Origin: Anaerohalosphaera lusitana
Lineage (GTDB): Bacteria; Planctomycetota; Phycisphaerae; Sedimentisphaerales; Anaerohalosphaeraceae
NCBI RefSeq assembly: GCF_002007645.1
Contig: NZ_CP019791.1
Span: forward strand, 1,240,001 to 1,304,000
DNA: 64,000 nt
Direction of reading: 5' to 3'
A model generated the notes under the pieces. The model was not told the origin of the DNA, did no database searches, and saw only the letters and a list, made by a program, of their open reading frames with translations. Shown in pieces: positions 39,692-48,818 of this stretch; the stretch's first letter is position 1, and each line of letters starts with the position of its first letter. The position numbers were made by a program, and so were the translations under genes.

Positions 39692-41521
39692 ATGAAACGA
39701 AGAGACTTTCTAAAATTTACTACTCTATCTGTTCTCGGTCTGTCCGCAACCTCAAATGCTGAAGCTGCCCAACCAAAACGCCCCAACATACTCTGGCTCA
39801 CCAGCGAAGACAACACCGCCGACTGGCTCGGCTGCTACAACAACCCCGACGCGACAACCCCAAACCTCGACCAGCTAGCCCGCGAAGGCTTTCGATACAC
39901 CAACTGCTTCGCCAACGCTCCCGTTTGCGCCCCTCAGCGATCGACCTGGATCACTGGCGTCCACGCCATCTCCATGGGCACACACCCCATGCGAAGCCGC
40001 TATCAGATCCCCCACGAGAAAATCAAATACTACCCCGACCACCTCAAGCAGGCCGGCTATTTCGTCTCCAACCACACCAAAACCGACTACAACATCGGCG
40101 GCCGACCCGACAAAGCATGCTGGGACTCGACCGCCGACTGGCGCAACCGCAAGCCCGGCCAGCCATTCTTCAGCGTTATCAACTTCGCCCAAAGCCACGA
40201 AAGCCGCGCCTTCGGCAACGTCGAAAACACCCGCCACGACCCGCTCAACATGGACCTTCCCGCCTACCACCCTGACATCCCCACCATCCGCAAAAACTAC
40301 GCCAAGTACCAGGACGCAGTCCAAATAATGGACGAAAAAGTCGGCGCCGCCATCAGTAAACTCAAAGCAGACGGCCTGTACGAGGACACCATCATCGTCT
40401 ACTGTTCCGACCACGGCGGAGTCCTGCCGCGCAGCAAGCGTTTCCTTTTCGACAACGGTATCCACTGCCCGCTGATAGTCCGCATCCCCGAAAAATACAA
40501 ACACCTCTACCCCGCACCAGCCCCCGGCACAACCGTCGACGACATTGTCAGCTTCATCGACATGCCCAGGACCTGGCTGAGCCTCACCGCTGCCCCCGTC
40601 CCAGACCACATGCAGGGCCGCGTCTTCCTCGGCAAAACCGAACCGCCCCGCAAATACCATTTCGCCTGGCGCGGCCGAATGGACGAACGTTACGACAACC
40701 AGCGAGCCGTCCGCGACAAGCGCTATCTCTACATCAAAAACTATATGCCGTGGTTCCCCTGGGGCCAGCGTCTGCAGTACCTCTGGAAAATGCAGGCCAC
40801 CCAGACCTGGCAGCAGCACCACCAGGCCGGCAAAACCACAGCCATCACCGCACGCTGGTTCACCCCCAAACCGGTCGAGGAACTCTACGACACCCTCAAG
40901 GACCCCGACTGCATCAACAACCTCGCGGACCACACGGACCAGACCCAGCGCCTCACACAAATGCGAAAGGCCCTACGCGACTGGCAGCTAAAGATTCACG
41001 ACAGCGGCCTTCTCCCCGAGACCGAGCGTTCCGCCCGGGCCGAAGAACACGACGTCACGATATATGAAATGGTTCGAAACCCCAAACTCTACGATCTGCC
41101 CGCCTACCTCGACGCGGCCGATCTGGCTCTGCAAAAGGACCCAGCCAATCTCCCCGCACTGACCCAAGACCTCGACCACCCCGACAGCGGCATCCGCTGG
41201 TGGGCCGTCGTCGGACTTTTCTACCTGGGCCAGAACGCCGCACCGGCCAAAGCTAAACTCACTGCAGCGCTTACAGACCCCTCCCACGAGGTCCGCGCCT
41301 ATACCGCCTGGTCACTTACAACACTTGGCGAAACCGAACGCGCCCTGCAAACCTTCGACCAGCTAATCCGCGACCATTCCCCAGCCACCCTCACGGTGCT
41401 CAACATCCTCGACCAGCTCGGCGATTCCGCAAAACCCCTGCTGCAAACCGTCAAACAAACCGAACTCAAGGACTACAACAAACGCATGAAAGACTACCTG
41501 CTGTCAAAATGGTCATCATAG
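39692..41521 (+). CDS. Tat-exported sulfatase with C-terminal HEAT-like repeats
   Basis: 609 aa. The N-terminal Tat signal has RRDFLKFTT. The sulfatase core has NILWLTSEDN metal ligands, and C79-A-P-Q-R83 fits the CxPxR formylglycine site, with a late YCSDHGGVLPRSKR. Cys79 must be matured by an anaerobic sulfatase-maturating enzyme, probably before folding. Residues ~500-605 have alternating helices rich in Ala/Leu (AAPAKAKLTAALTD, VRAYTAWSLTTLGE), a HEAT-like tail. It likely removes sulfate from marine polysaccharide. AAAGGAG gives a strong ribosome site. Confidence 0.9.
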   Translation: MKRRDFLKFTTLSVLGLSATSNAEAAQPKRPNILWLTSEDNTADWLGCYNNPDATTPNLDQLAREGFRYTNCFANAPVCAPQRSTWITGVHAISMGTHPMRSRYQIPHEKIKYYPDHLKQAGYFVSNHTKTDYNIGGRPDKACWDSTADWRNRKPGQPFFSVINFAQSHESRAFGNVENTRHDPLNMDLPAYHPDIPTIRKNYAKYQDAVQIMDEKVGAAISKLKADGLYEDTIIVYCSDHGGVLPRSKRFLFDNGIHCPLIVRIPEKYKHLYPAPAPGTTVDDIVSFIDMPRTWLSLTAAPVPDHMQGRVFLGKTEPPRKYHFAWRGRMDERYDNQRAVRDKRYLYIKNYMPWFPWGQRLQYLWKMQATQTWQQHHQAGKTTAITARWFTPKPVEELYDTLKDPDCINNLADHTDQTQRLTQMRKALRDWQLKIHDSGLLPETERSARAEEHDVTIYEMVRNPKLYDLPAYLDAADLALQKDPANLPALTQDLDHPDSGIRWWAVVGLFYLGQNAAPAKAKLTAALTDPSHEVRAYTAWSLTTLGETERALQTFDQLIRDHSPATLTVLNILDQLGDSAKPLLQTVKQTELKDYNKRMKDYLLSKWSS

Positions 41522-41699
41522 CGGACTTTGATCACTGCGAAATCTTACTCCTTGCCCAAACCGCCCCGATCCGCTAAAATAACCCCAGCGTAGCGGTAAA
41601 AATCATCCGCAGGGCACGACCAACCTCACCGCAAACCTCAACCCCGCCCCGCGCAACACCGCCAAAAACAACCGATCCTCACCAAAACAGGAGCACCAA

Positions 41700-43067
41700 A
41701 TGGCCAACTCAAACAATATCAACCGTCGCGACTTCTTCCGCAAATCCTCCGCTCTCGGCCTCACCGCTGCCCTCGGCGGCTCCATCCTCGCCGGCAAATC
41801 CCGCGCGGCCCTGCCCTCCATACCGCCCGCCGGCTTCAACTCCAAACCAATCGACCTCGTCCGCATCGGCTTCATCGGCGCAGGCGGCATGGGCTCCAAC
41901 CACATTCGCAACCTCATGAACATCGAAGGCTGCGAGATCCGCGCCATCTGCGACATCGTCCCCGAAAAAGTCGCCCGCGTCCAGAAATGGCACCGCGACG
42001 CAAACAAGCCCGTCCCCGCCGGCTACTCCAAAGGCGAACACGACTACAAACGCATGTGCGCCCGCGAGGATCTCGACCTCGTCTACATCGCCACCCCCTG
42101 GCGCTGGCACGTCCCAATGTGCGTCGAAGCAATGAACGCAGGCAAACACGCCGCCGTCGAAGTGCCCGCCGCCGTCACCCTCGACGAATGCTGGCAGCTC
42201 GTCGAAACCTCCGAAAAAACAAAACGCCACTGCTCCATGATGGAAAACTGCAACTACGACCGCGTCGAAATGATGGTCCTCAACATGGTCAAGCAGAACC
42301 TCTTCGGCGAACTCCTCCACGCAAAGTGCGGCTACCTCCACGACCTCCGCGACCAGGCGTTCAGCAAAGGCGGCGAAGGCCTCTGGCGTCCCGCCCATAA
42401 CCTCACCCGCAACGGCGACCTCTACCCGACCCACGGCCTGGCCCCCGTCGCACAGTGCATGGACATAAACCGCGGCAACAACTTCGACTACATCGTCTCC
42501 GTCGCCTCCAAGAGCAGGGCGGTAAACGACCTCGCCGCCCGCCGCTTCGGCCCGGACAGCCCCCACACCCGCACCAACTGGAAACTCGGCGACGTCGTCA
42601 CATCCACCATCCGCACCAAGAACGGCGAAACCATCGTCGTCACCCACGACGTCACCACACCCCGCCCATACAGCCGCGACTACTTCGTCCAGGGCACCCG
42701 AGGCCTCGTCCGCAAATACCCCGAGGCCCGCGTCCACATTGAAGGCACCTCACCCGCCCACGGCTGGGAACCGCTCAGCAAATACTTCGACAAATACGAC
42801 CACCCCGTCTGGAAAGCCATGCAGCAAAAGGCCAGCGGCGCAGCCGGCCACGGCAGCATGGACTACATCGAAGACTACCGCCTCGTACAGGCCTACCGCA
42901 AGGGCATAACCCCCGACATGGACGTCTACGACGCAGCGGCCCTCTCCGCCGTCTCACAACTGAGCGAACGCTCTATAGAAAACAAAGGCGAATCAGTAAA
43001 CTTCCCAGACTTCACTAGAGGAATGTGGCGTAAACCAAGAGAACTGCAAGTCCAAAAAGACGCATAA
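41700..43067 (+). CDS. Tat-exported Gfo/Idh protein, GH109-like
   Basis: 455 aa. A Tat signal (INRRDFFRKSSA) precedes a Rossmann fold with IGFIGAGGMGSNHIRN. The middle has VYIATPWRWHVPM and EVPAAVTLDECWQLV, then the GH109-type HCSMMENCNYDRVEMMVL. GH109 enzymes hydrolyse alpha-N-acetylgalactosamine using bound NAD as a redox cofactor. Located after the sulfatase, it fits sulfated GalNAc-polysaccharide breakdown, perhaps with the GH20 gene at 49.7 kb. AGGAG precedes the ATG. Function is probable but the substrate is inferred. Confidence 0.8.
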   Translation: MANSNNINRRDFFRKSSALGLTAALGGSILAGKSRAALPSIPPAGFNSKPIDLVRIGFIGAGGMGSNHIRNLMNIEGCEIRAICDIVPEKVARVQKWHRDANKPVPAGYSKGEHDYKRMCAREDLDLVYIATPWRWHVPMCVEAMNAGKHAAVEVPAAVTLDECWQLVETSEKTKRHCSMMENCNYDRVEMMVLNMVKQNLFGELLHAKCGYLHDLRDQAFSKGGEGLWRPAHNLTRNGDLYPTHGLAPVAQCMDINRGNNFDYIVSVASKSRAVNDLAARRFGPDSPHTRTNWKLGDVVTSTIRTKNGETIVVTHDVTTPRPYSRDYFVQGTRGLVRKYPEARVHIEGTSPAHGWEPLSKYFDKYDHPVWKAMQQKASGAAGHGSMDYIEDYRLVQAYRKGITPDMDVYDAAALSAVSQLSERSIENKGESVNFPDFTRGMWRKPRELQVQKDA

Positions 43068-43095
43068 AATCTGACTACTTAACTTAGGCTGAAGT

Positions 43096-43779
43096 CTACT
43101 CATCTGCAAAAAGTTTTTTTTGTTGCGGCGCCTGATGGCGACACATCAATGCCGTATAATGGTTTATGTCTTTTAAGCATTCGTTGAGGTTTCCGCAAAC
43201 CCATAAAGACTTGAAAAGCGCACAAGATCTTGCTTGGCAGTTGAATGATTTTTTGGGATTGAATTCAATATCTGTAAATGCATCGAATTTAAGCAGTTGG
43301 TAACTCAGATCCGGGTTTTGTTTCAGAGCCTGTAAATAAAGCCAGTCATAGAAAAGTGTTTTGGGTTCAAGTGGCCAGTCTTTATCATTAAAACTGAATT
43401 TAATCAGTTTGCCCGAGTCCCTGAGCCTTGGGTCACGTTTAGCTTTATTTCCTTCAACACCGAAAATATCGCGGTAGGGGCCGCCAGATTCAAAAACTTT
43501 GCTGCCTTGAAAAGCAGCTTCAACTGTAATAAATCTATCTGTTGAACCGATCTTTATTTTCAGATTAAATGCACTGAGATCTCTCCCAAGCTTGTTTTTA
43601 GATTTTCGTGAAACCTCAAGAACATCGGCATACCCTTGGCTTGTAGCTTGGTCATGAAGAGATTTGATAGATTTTTGCTTCTGGGTAACAGCAAATCCAG
43701 GGTGCCATTTGAATTGTAAATTTTCAGTAATGACAGTTTTCTCTTTAGGCCAGGGAATGAATAAAGGTCTTATTGCCAT
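43096..43779 (-). CDS. NADAR-family antitoxin (DarT-associated)
   Basis: 227 aa from ATG 43779, which shares one base with the toxin stop; TTG 43782 is possible. The sequence carries the NADAR-type antitoxin pattern: GFAVTQKQKSIKSLHDQA, LGRDLSAFNLKI, VEAAFQGSKVFESGGPY, and TDIEFNPKKSFNCQARS. NADAR hydrolases remove ADP-ribose from nucleic-acid bases and are known antitoxins of DarT relatives. Coupled downstream translation is the reverse of the usual antitoxin-first order. Codon use is AT-richer than that of the flanking genes, which suggests transfer. Confidence 0.85.
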   Translation of the reverse strand: MAIRPLFIPWPKEKTVITENLQFKWHPGFAVTQKQKSIKSLHDQATSQGYADVLEVSRKSKNKLGRDLSAFNLKIKIGSTDRFITVEAAFQGSKVFESGGPYRDIFGVEGNKAKRDPRLRDSGKLIKFSFNDKDWPLEPKTLFYDWLYLQALKQNPDLSYQLLKFDAFTDIEFNPKKSFNCQARSCALFKSLWVCGNLNECLKDINHYTALMCRHQAPQQKKLFADE

Positions 43780-44633
43780 CAACCCATCCTCGCAATCATT
43801 TCAAGATAGTCTAAATTTAAAAAGTATTTGCACGGGATTTGTTCCTTAACCATTACTTCGGCTTGAATGCTGTATTTTTCACGTTCAGTAGCCCAGCTTC
43901 CCCTCTTTATCACTTCGAAGTTTACCAGTTGCAAATGAGCTAAGTTTGGCCCGACTTTTGCGTAGTTAGCGGTTGCATTAGTGTTGCTAAAAAGAGTCTC
44001 CTCCCAATAAATTACTTCAGGCGCAATCTCTATGAGTACTAACTCATCTATTCGCCCGTCATTTTGACAGACGTACTGCATAGGATGGTTATTAGTAAAA
44101 GACAATCGCACATAGTTCTGTAGCCCTCTTCGCGTGTCGAGTTCTCGAGATTTTTCATTTCCCCCGGCTTTATGGAAAAGCTGTCTTTCTGTCAGCTCAT
44201 GCCAACTTAGAAGACTACCATGCTCGAAAATGCTAAGTAGGTTTGCTTTGTCTGTAAAGTGGTATAGGCATTTGATTCTATTGTTTTGGACAAATTCCCG
44301 AAATGCGTCGATGCCTGGCTTGTATGTTGGTACAAAAGTGTTTTCTGAAATATGTATTTGACTTGCTGGCAGTTCTGCACAACAATCGCAATCATCCCAA
44401 TCATCGTAGGAGCGAAATACTGGGCGGGTTTTACTACTGCTAAGCCCAGGATAAAAATCGTCCTCTTCATCGAATGGCGATTTCCAATGCTCGTTGGCTG
44501 AGAAGTTCGTGTTTTGTTCTCCTGGGCCGTCATCCTCCCTTATGCAAACCCAAAAGATTAAGGCTATTAACGCTAATACTCCTAGCGGTGGCCAAATCGC
44601 AAATAGAAAAATAATCACAAAAAATGGGGCCAT
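43779..44633 (-). CDS. darT: DarT-family DNA ADP-ribosyltransferase toxin with N-terminal membrane helix
   Basis: 284 aa; ATG 44633 is chosen for AAAGGAG upstream. Residues 2-31 are a strongly hydrophobic segment (VIIFLFAIW, LGVLALIALIFWVCI), followed by an acidic, disordered linker (~32-100). The toxin domain (~115-284) has KCLYHFTDKANLLSIFEHGS with the NAD-binding His, R176 in YVRLSFTNNHPMQY, and catalytic Glu259 in IQAEVMV. It should transfer ADP-ribose from NAD to DNA bases and block replication. Membrane tethering is unusual for the family. The partner NADAR gene is directly downstream. Confidence 0.85.
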   Translation of the reverse strand: MAPFFVIIFLFAIWPPLGVLALIALIFWVCIREDDGPGEQNTNFSANEHWKSPFDEEDDFYPGLSSSKTRPVFRSYDDWDDCDCCAELPASQIHISENTFVPTYKPGIDAFREFVQNNRIKCLYHFTDKANLLSIFEHGSLLSWHELTERQLFHKAGGNEKSRELDTRRGLQNYVRLSFTNNHPMQYVCQNDGRIDELVLIEIAPEVIYWEETLFSNTNATANYAKVGPNLAHLQLVNFEVIKRGSWATEREKYSIQAEVMVKEQIPCKYFLNLDYLEMIARMG

Positions 44634-44958
44634 AAAAAGGTTTTCTCCTTTGGCTATTTGGACTATTAGAGTAATGGATAGTTTACTTTTTATGAAGACC
44701 AGGTCAAGTAAAAAGAGTTTTGCATCCTGTATTATTGAGTAGAACGAACGCAGAAACCTGTTACTCTGAATTTGCCATCTCTGTAACCCCAAACCGAACC
44801 ACTCCCGCCCCATCTACGTATAGCACAACTCAAAACCCGCCCGACACCACCCACCCGAATCGCACCACAGCCGCTCCGGGCATTTATCGTTGTGCGATTC
44901 CGTCTCATCAGTAAAAATACAGTAACACAAAATGTCTATACGCATGGGGGCACAAAAC
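44634..44958. other. Divergent gap between darT and phosphatase
   Basis: 325 bases without a supportable gene. It holds a candidate minus-strand promoter (44680-44707). I see nothing else; the plus-strand frame starting at 44720 is not coding-like. Confidence 0.45.
44680..44707 (-). promoter_or_regulatory. Candidate darT promoter
   Basis: On the minus strand TTGACC (44707-44702) and TAAACT (44685-44680) with 16-base spacing, about 47 bases before the start codon. A moderate match to sigma70. Confidence 0.35.
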
Positions 44959-46191
44959 ATGAAAATGGCCATAACACGCAATTTCCGCACCACACTTACC
45001 GCAATGCTCATCCTCGCATCCGCGATCACCCTCACCAGCACCACCACCGCCGCACCAGCCGCAAACGCCATTGAACGTGAAAAAATCTTCACCAAGGTCC
45101 CGTACCTCCAGTCACCCGGCCCCGACCGCATGACCATCTGCTGGGAAACCGACCGCAACACCCCCGGCACGCTCTTCCTCGGCAAAAACGGCAAATACGA
45201 ACGCTCCATAGGCCCCATCACCCCCGAAAGGATCGACGTATTCCTCGGCTCCGACCGCTACCTCTACACCGCCCGCCTAACCGACCTCACCCCCGGCACC
45301 CAATACCAGTACCGCGTCCAGATCGGCACCTCCCCCAGCCCGCTCTACACCTTCAAAACCTTCGACCCCGCCAACCCCTCCGTCAGCTTCATCATGTACG
45401 GCGACTCCCGCACCGGCCACGAAAACCACACCCGCCTCGCCTCCCGGTTCCTCGCCCACGACCCCGCCTTCATCCTCCACTCAGGCGACCTCGTCTCCTC
45501 CGACAGCTTCCGCAACTGGGGCAAACAGTACTTCAACCCCATGGCCCCCGTCATCCCCCGCGTACCCGTCCTGCCCAGCATAGGCAACCACGAAGGCAGC
45601 GCCTCCAACTACCTCAAATACTTCCACCTCCCCCAACCCGAACGCTACTACCACATCGAGTCCGGCCCGGTATTCGTCCTCACCCTCGACGCAGACAAAA
45701 CCAGCAAACATGACGACCAGTACGCCTACGCATCCCGCGCCCTCGCCAACTCCGACGCACCCTGGAAGATCGTCCTCCTCCACGAACCGATGTTCAACGT
45801 AGGCGGCCACCGCCACACCTGGGACGGCAAAGAAGCATACCTGCCCCTCTTCCGCAAACACAAAGTCGACATCGTCGTCGCCGGCCACTCCCACATCTAC
45901 GAACGCTTCCACCCCCTCGTCTCACGCGACGACCCTTCCTCATGGGCCATCCAGCACATAACCTCAGGCGGCGGCGGAGCACCCCTCCACGACCCAGCCG
46001 AAAACCACCCAATGCTCGCAAAAACCGCTAAGGAATATCACTTCATCACCGCCGCCGCAACCCCGAACACCCTGACCGCCCGCACAATAAACATCGACGG
46101 CCAAACAATAGACACCTTCACCCTCCGAAAACAAAACGGCCAGCAAAACATCCCCCTGGCCAAAACCCGCTACGAAGAAGAAACCGGCTAA
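44959..46191 (+). CDS. Purple acid phosphatase-like metallophosphoesterase
   Basis: 410 aa; ATG 44959 gives a proper signal peptide (TLTAMLILASAITL). An N-terminal fibronectin-like domain (~38-125, with RMTICWETD and YQYRVQIG) precedes a calcineurin-like domain with MYGDSRTGHE, LHSGDLV, SIGNHEG and VVAGHSHIYER. This is the two-domain layout of purple acid phosphatases; it should release phosphate from esters outside the cytoplasm. Its last four bases overlap the convergent transporter gene. Confidence 0.85.
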   Translation: MKMAITRNFRTTLTAMLILASAITLTSTTTAAPAANAIEREKIFTKVPYLQSPGPDRMTICWETDRNTPGTLFLGKNGKYERSIGPITPERIDVFLGSDRYLYTARLTDLTPGTQYQYRVQIGTSPSPLYTFKTFDPANPSVSFIMYGDSRTGHENHTRLASRFLAHDPAFILHSGDLVSSDSFRNWGKQYFNPMAPVIPRVPVLPSIGNHEGSASNYLKYFHLPQPERYYHIESGPVFVLTLDADKTSKHDDQYAYASRALANSDAPWKIVLLHEPMFNVGGHRHTWDGKEAYLPLFRKHKVDIVVAGHSHIYERFHPLVSRDDPSSWAIQHITSGGGGAPLHDPAENHPMLAKTAKEYHFITAAATPNTLTARTINIDGQTIDTFTLRKQNGQQNIPLAKTRYEEETG

Positions 46192-47498
46192 CGGCGATAC
46201 GCCCTCGCCACCGGCACAAACACCACCGCCGCCACCGCCATCACCGCCGCGAAGAACCAGTAATACTCCGCCCCAGCCAGCTTGCTCGTCCCGTCCGCGT
46301 TCTGAATAAACGTATTCACCCCTGCCGTAAAAACGTTGCCCAGCGAGATCGACAGAAAATATATGCTCATCATAAACGACTTCATCTCCCGCGGCGCCTG
46401 CGTATACGAAAACTCCATCGCCGTGATCGAAACCATGATCTCGCCCGCCGTCAGCACCACATACGCCAGCACCTGCCACCCGATCGAAACCTCCGCCCCC
46501 GCACCGATCGCCCGCTCGATCATCGCCGATATCGCAAACGCCCCAGCCGTCACGAAAAACCCCACCCCCATCTTCCGAAGCGCCGTCAGCTTGAAGATCT
46601 TCCCCATCGCCGGATACACCACATAATTGAACAGCGGTATCCCCGCCATCACCAGCCCCGCGTTCACCGCCGGCATCTGGCTCGGCAGAAACTCCACCCC
46701 AAGCCACCGCCGATCCATCTTCTCCGCCTGCAGTATCCACGCCGAAGAAGTCTGATCGAACAGCGCCCAGAACACCGCCACAAACAGAAATATCACAAAC
46801 ACGTGCCCCACACCCCGCACCGTATCCCAACGCAATATCTGCCGCACAAAATCCATCCCCGCACCCTCACCGCGCTTCATCTTCCCCCGCCCGACCCATA
46901 TCGCCGCCATCGCCACTATCATACACGCCGCCGGCACACCGAACGCCAACCCCGGCCCGAACCGCTCCAGCAGCCAGGGCGTCAGCGCCATCGAACCGAT
47001 CGCCCCCACATTGATCGCAAAATAGAACCACCCGTACACCCGCGACATCAGATGCTCATTGCTCTTATCGAACTGCTCGCCCACATTAGCGCTCAGACAG
47101 GGCTTGATCACCCCCGACCCCACCGCAAGCAGCACCATCGCCGCATAAAGCCCCGTCCGCGTCCCATCCACCGCCAGCAGCAGCGCCCCCGCAGAGTAAA
47201 ACAGCGAAAACACCACGATCGTCCGAAACATCCCCAAAAGCGCATCCGAAAGCACCGCCCCGACCACCGGCAGAAAATACGCCGCCGCCGTGAAATAATG
47301 AAACACGCTTTTCGCCTGCTCCTCACCCATCGGCGCAGCTTCGCCCGACGCATCAAGCAAATACCTCGTCATATACACAACCAGTATCGTCCGGATCCCG
47401 TAAAACGCGAACCGCTCGCCCGTCTTGTTCATCAGTATATGCGGAACCGCACCCGGCATCCGCCCGGCACCCGCATTTTCCACCGCACTGTCACCCAT
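46188..47498 (-). CDS. POT/PTR-family proton-coupled peptide transporter
   Basis: 436 aa with about twelve membrane helices. An N-terminal NKTGERFAFYGIRTILVVY matches the ExxERFxYYG proton-coupling motif in part (first Glu absent). Then come AYFLPVVGAVLSDALLG, and GVIKPCLSANVGEQFD with YGWFYFAINVGA, typical of PTR2. It imports di- and tripeptides using the proton gradient. It is shorter than E. coli family members. It is convergent with the phosphatase; a 227-base gap separates it from the next plus-strand gene. Confidence 0.85.
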   Translation of the reverse strand: MGDSAVENAGAGRMPGAVPHILMNKTGERFAFYGIRTILVVYMTRYLLDASGEAAPMGEEQAKSVFHYFTAAAYFLPVVGAVLSDALLGMFRTIVVFSLFYSAGALLLAVDGTRTGLYAAMVLLAVGSGVIKPCLSANVGEQFDKSNEHLMSRVYGWFYFAINVGAIGSMALTPWLLERFGPGLAFGVPAACMIVAMAAIWVGRGKMKRGEGAGMDFVRQILRWDTVRGVGHVFVIFLFVAVFWALFDQTSSAWILQAEKMDRRWLGVEFLPSQMPAVNAGLVMAGIPLFNYVVYPAMGKIFKLTALRKMGVGFFVTAGAFAISAMIERAIGAGAEVSIGWQVLAYVVLTAGEIMVSITAMEFSYTQAPREMKSFMMSIYFLSISLGNVFTAGVNTFIQNADGTSKLAGAEYYWFFAAVMAVAAVVFVPVARAYRR

Positions 47499-47725
47499 CA
47501 GTTATACCCCTGACTGCCGTAAATTCGGCAAAACCGGAACAAAAAACACACCGCCTTTCGCGATTTCGGCCCGCATAATAACCAAAAACACGTCAAGGTC
47601 AACCGCCCGCATGCCGAATCTTCACCTGCCGGCGGATTTTTGCTCCGGCCGCAACTATTTGCTTGACTCGAACACCGCTTTTTCGTATTCTTGACATTGA
47701 AAGCAATCAAACGGTGAATCACTAT

Positions 47726-47902
47726 ATGAAAATCGATCAGAGCAAAATCCTGACCCACTCGACCAGCCATCACATGGCCGCATCCGCACTGCGCACATCT
47801 AAGACCGACCACAAGACCCTCCGCGGCTCTGCATTCATGAACATGTCTCTCGGCATGGGTATGGGATCCACAGGCACGAAAGGTGCGCGTATGCTGCTCT
47901 GA
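47726..47902 (+). CDS. Small Ser/Met-rich hypothetical protein
   Basis: 58 aa from ATG 47726. It ends in FMNMSLGMGMGSTGTKGARM, with His and Ser before. No ribosome site is clear and no family is recognised. A strong terminator 27 bases downstream supports transcription here. It may be coding or a leader-type RNA. Confidence 0.35.
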   Translation: MKIDQSKILTHSTSHHMAASALRTSKTDHKTLRGSAFMNMSLGMGMGSTGTKGARMLL

Positions 47903-47928
47903 ATATGAGGAAAATTTCCGATTTCCCA

Positions 47929-47966
47929 GGCCTTTCAGAGCGGCAAGCTCCGAAAGGCCTTTTTTA
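47929..47966 (+). terminator. Rho-independent terminator
   Basis: GGCCTTT / AAAGGCC with inner GAGC pairing, then seven T. It closes the short transcript at about 47.7-47.9 kb. Confidence 0.75.
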
Positions 47967-47993
47967 TTGGCCTAACAACAGGAGAGAGAAAAA

Positions 47994-48740
47994 ATGGTTC
48001 ACAAAGAATGGCACGAAGACGACAGTTTCTGGGAAACCTTCCAACCCGTACTGTTCGGCGAAAAGGTAATGTCCCGCTCCGCCTCCGAGATCGACAAGAT
48101 CACATCACTGCTCGATCTCAACGGATCCGGACAGATCCTCGACCTCTGCTGCGGCGTGGGCCGTCACAGCCTCGAACTCGCCCGCCGCGGCTTCTCCGTC
48201 ACAGGCGTCGACCGCACCGAAAAATATCTCGACGAAGCACGCGCCTGCGCCGAAGACGAAAACCTCGCCGTCGACTTCCTCAACCACGACGCCCGCACCT
48301 TCGCCAAACCCGAAACTTACGACATCGCCATGATCATGGACCGCTCCTTCGGCTACTTCGACAACGCCGAAGACGACCGCCAGGTCATCGAAAACGTCCA
48401 CGCCTCCCTCCGTCCTGACGGCAAATTCATCATCGAACTCACCGGCAAGGAATCCTTCGCCTGCTTCTTCCAGCAGCGCGACTGGTACGAAGAAGACGGC
48501 GCCATCCTCCTCTCCGAACGCCAGGCCGTCGACGACTGGTCCGCCATGAACTGCCGCTGGATACTCCTCCGCAACGGCTACCGCTGCGAAAAAAACTTCC
48601 AGATCCGCCTGTACTCCGCCTACGAACTGACCGAACTGCTTAAATCCTCCGGCTTCAAAAACGTCCGCACCTACGCCGACCTCGACGGCAAAACCTACCA
48701 CCCAACCGCAAAACGCCTCATAGCCGTCGCAACAAAATAA
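47994..48740 (+). CDS. SAM-dependent class I methyltransferase
   Basis: 248 aa with GGAGAG before ATG. Motif I ILDLCCGVGRHSLELARRG and the acidic VTGVDRTEKYLDEA bind S-adenosylmethionine. Later DIAMIMDRSFGYFDN and LRPDGKFIIEL follow the family order. It is a small-molecule-type methyltransferase without an attached targeting domain. It lies before an AraC regulator but 78 bases away. The substrate cannot be told from sequence. Confidence 0.85.
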   Translation: MVHKEWHEDDSFWETFQPVLFGEKVMSRSASEIDKITSLLDLNGSGQILDLCCGVGRHSLELARRGFSVTGVDRTEKYLDEARACAEDENLAVDFLNHDARTFAKPETYDIAMIMDRSFGYFDNAEDDRQVIENVHASLRPDGKFIIELTGKESFACFFQQRDWYEEDGAILLSERQAVDDWSAMNCRWILLRNGYRCEKNFQIRLYSAYELTELLKSSGFKNVRTYADLDGKTYHPTAKRLIAVATK

Positions 48741-48818
48741 AGCATTAATAAACAGATGTTTACCTGAGCTCAAAAAATTATACAATGATCTGTCATAGTT
48801 AATCTAAGAGGAATCGGA

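Noticed and set aside
39875-42737. Minus-strand frames opposite the sulfatase and GH109-like gene
   Set aside because: Val/Gly/Asp-rich mirror translations of real genes with Tat signals and catalytic motifs.
46803-47513. Plus-strand frame opposite the peptide transporter
   Set aside because: His/Arg/Pro-rich low-complexity mirror frame; the transporter has clear motifs.
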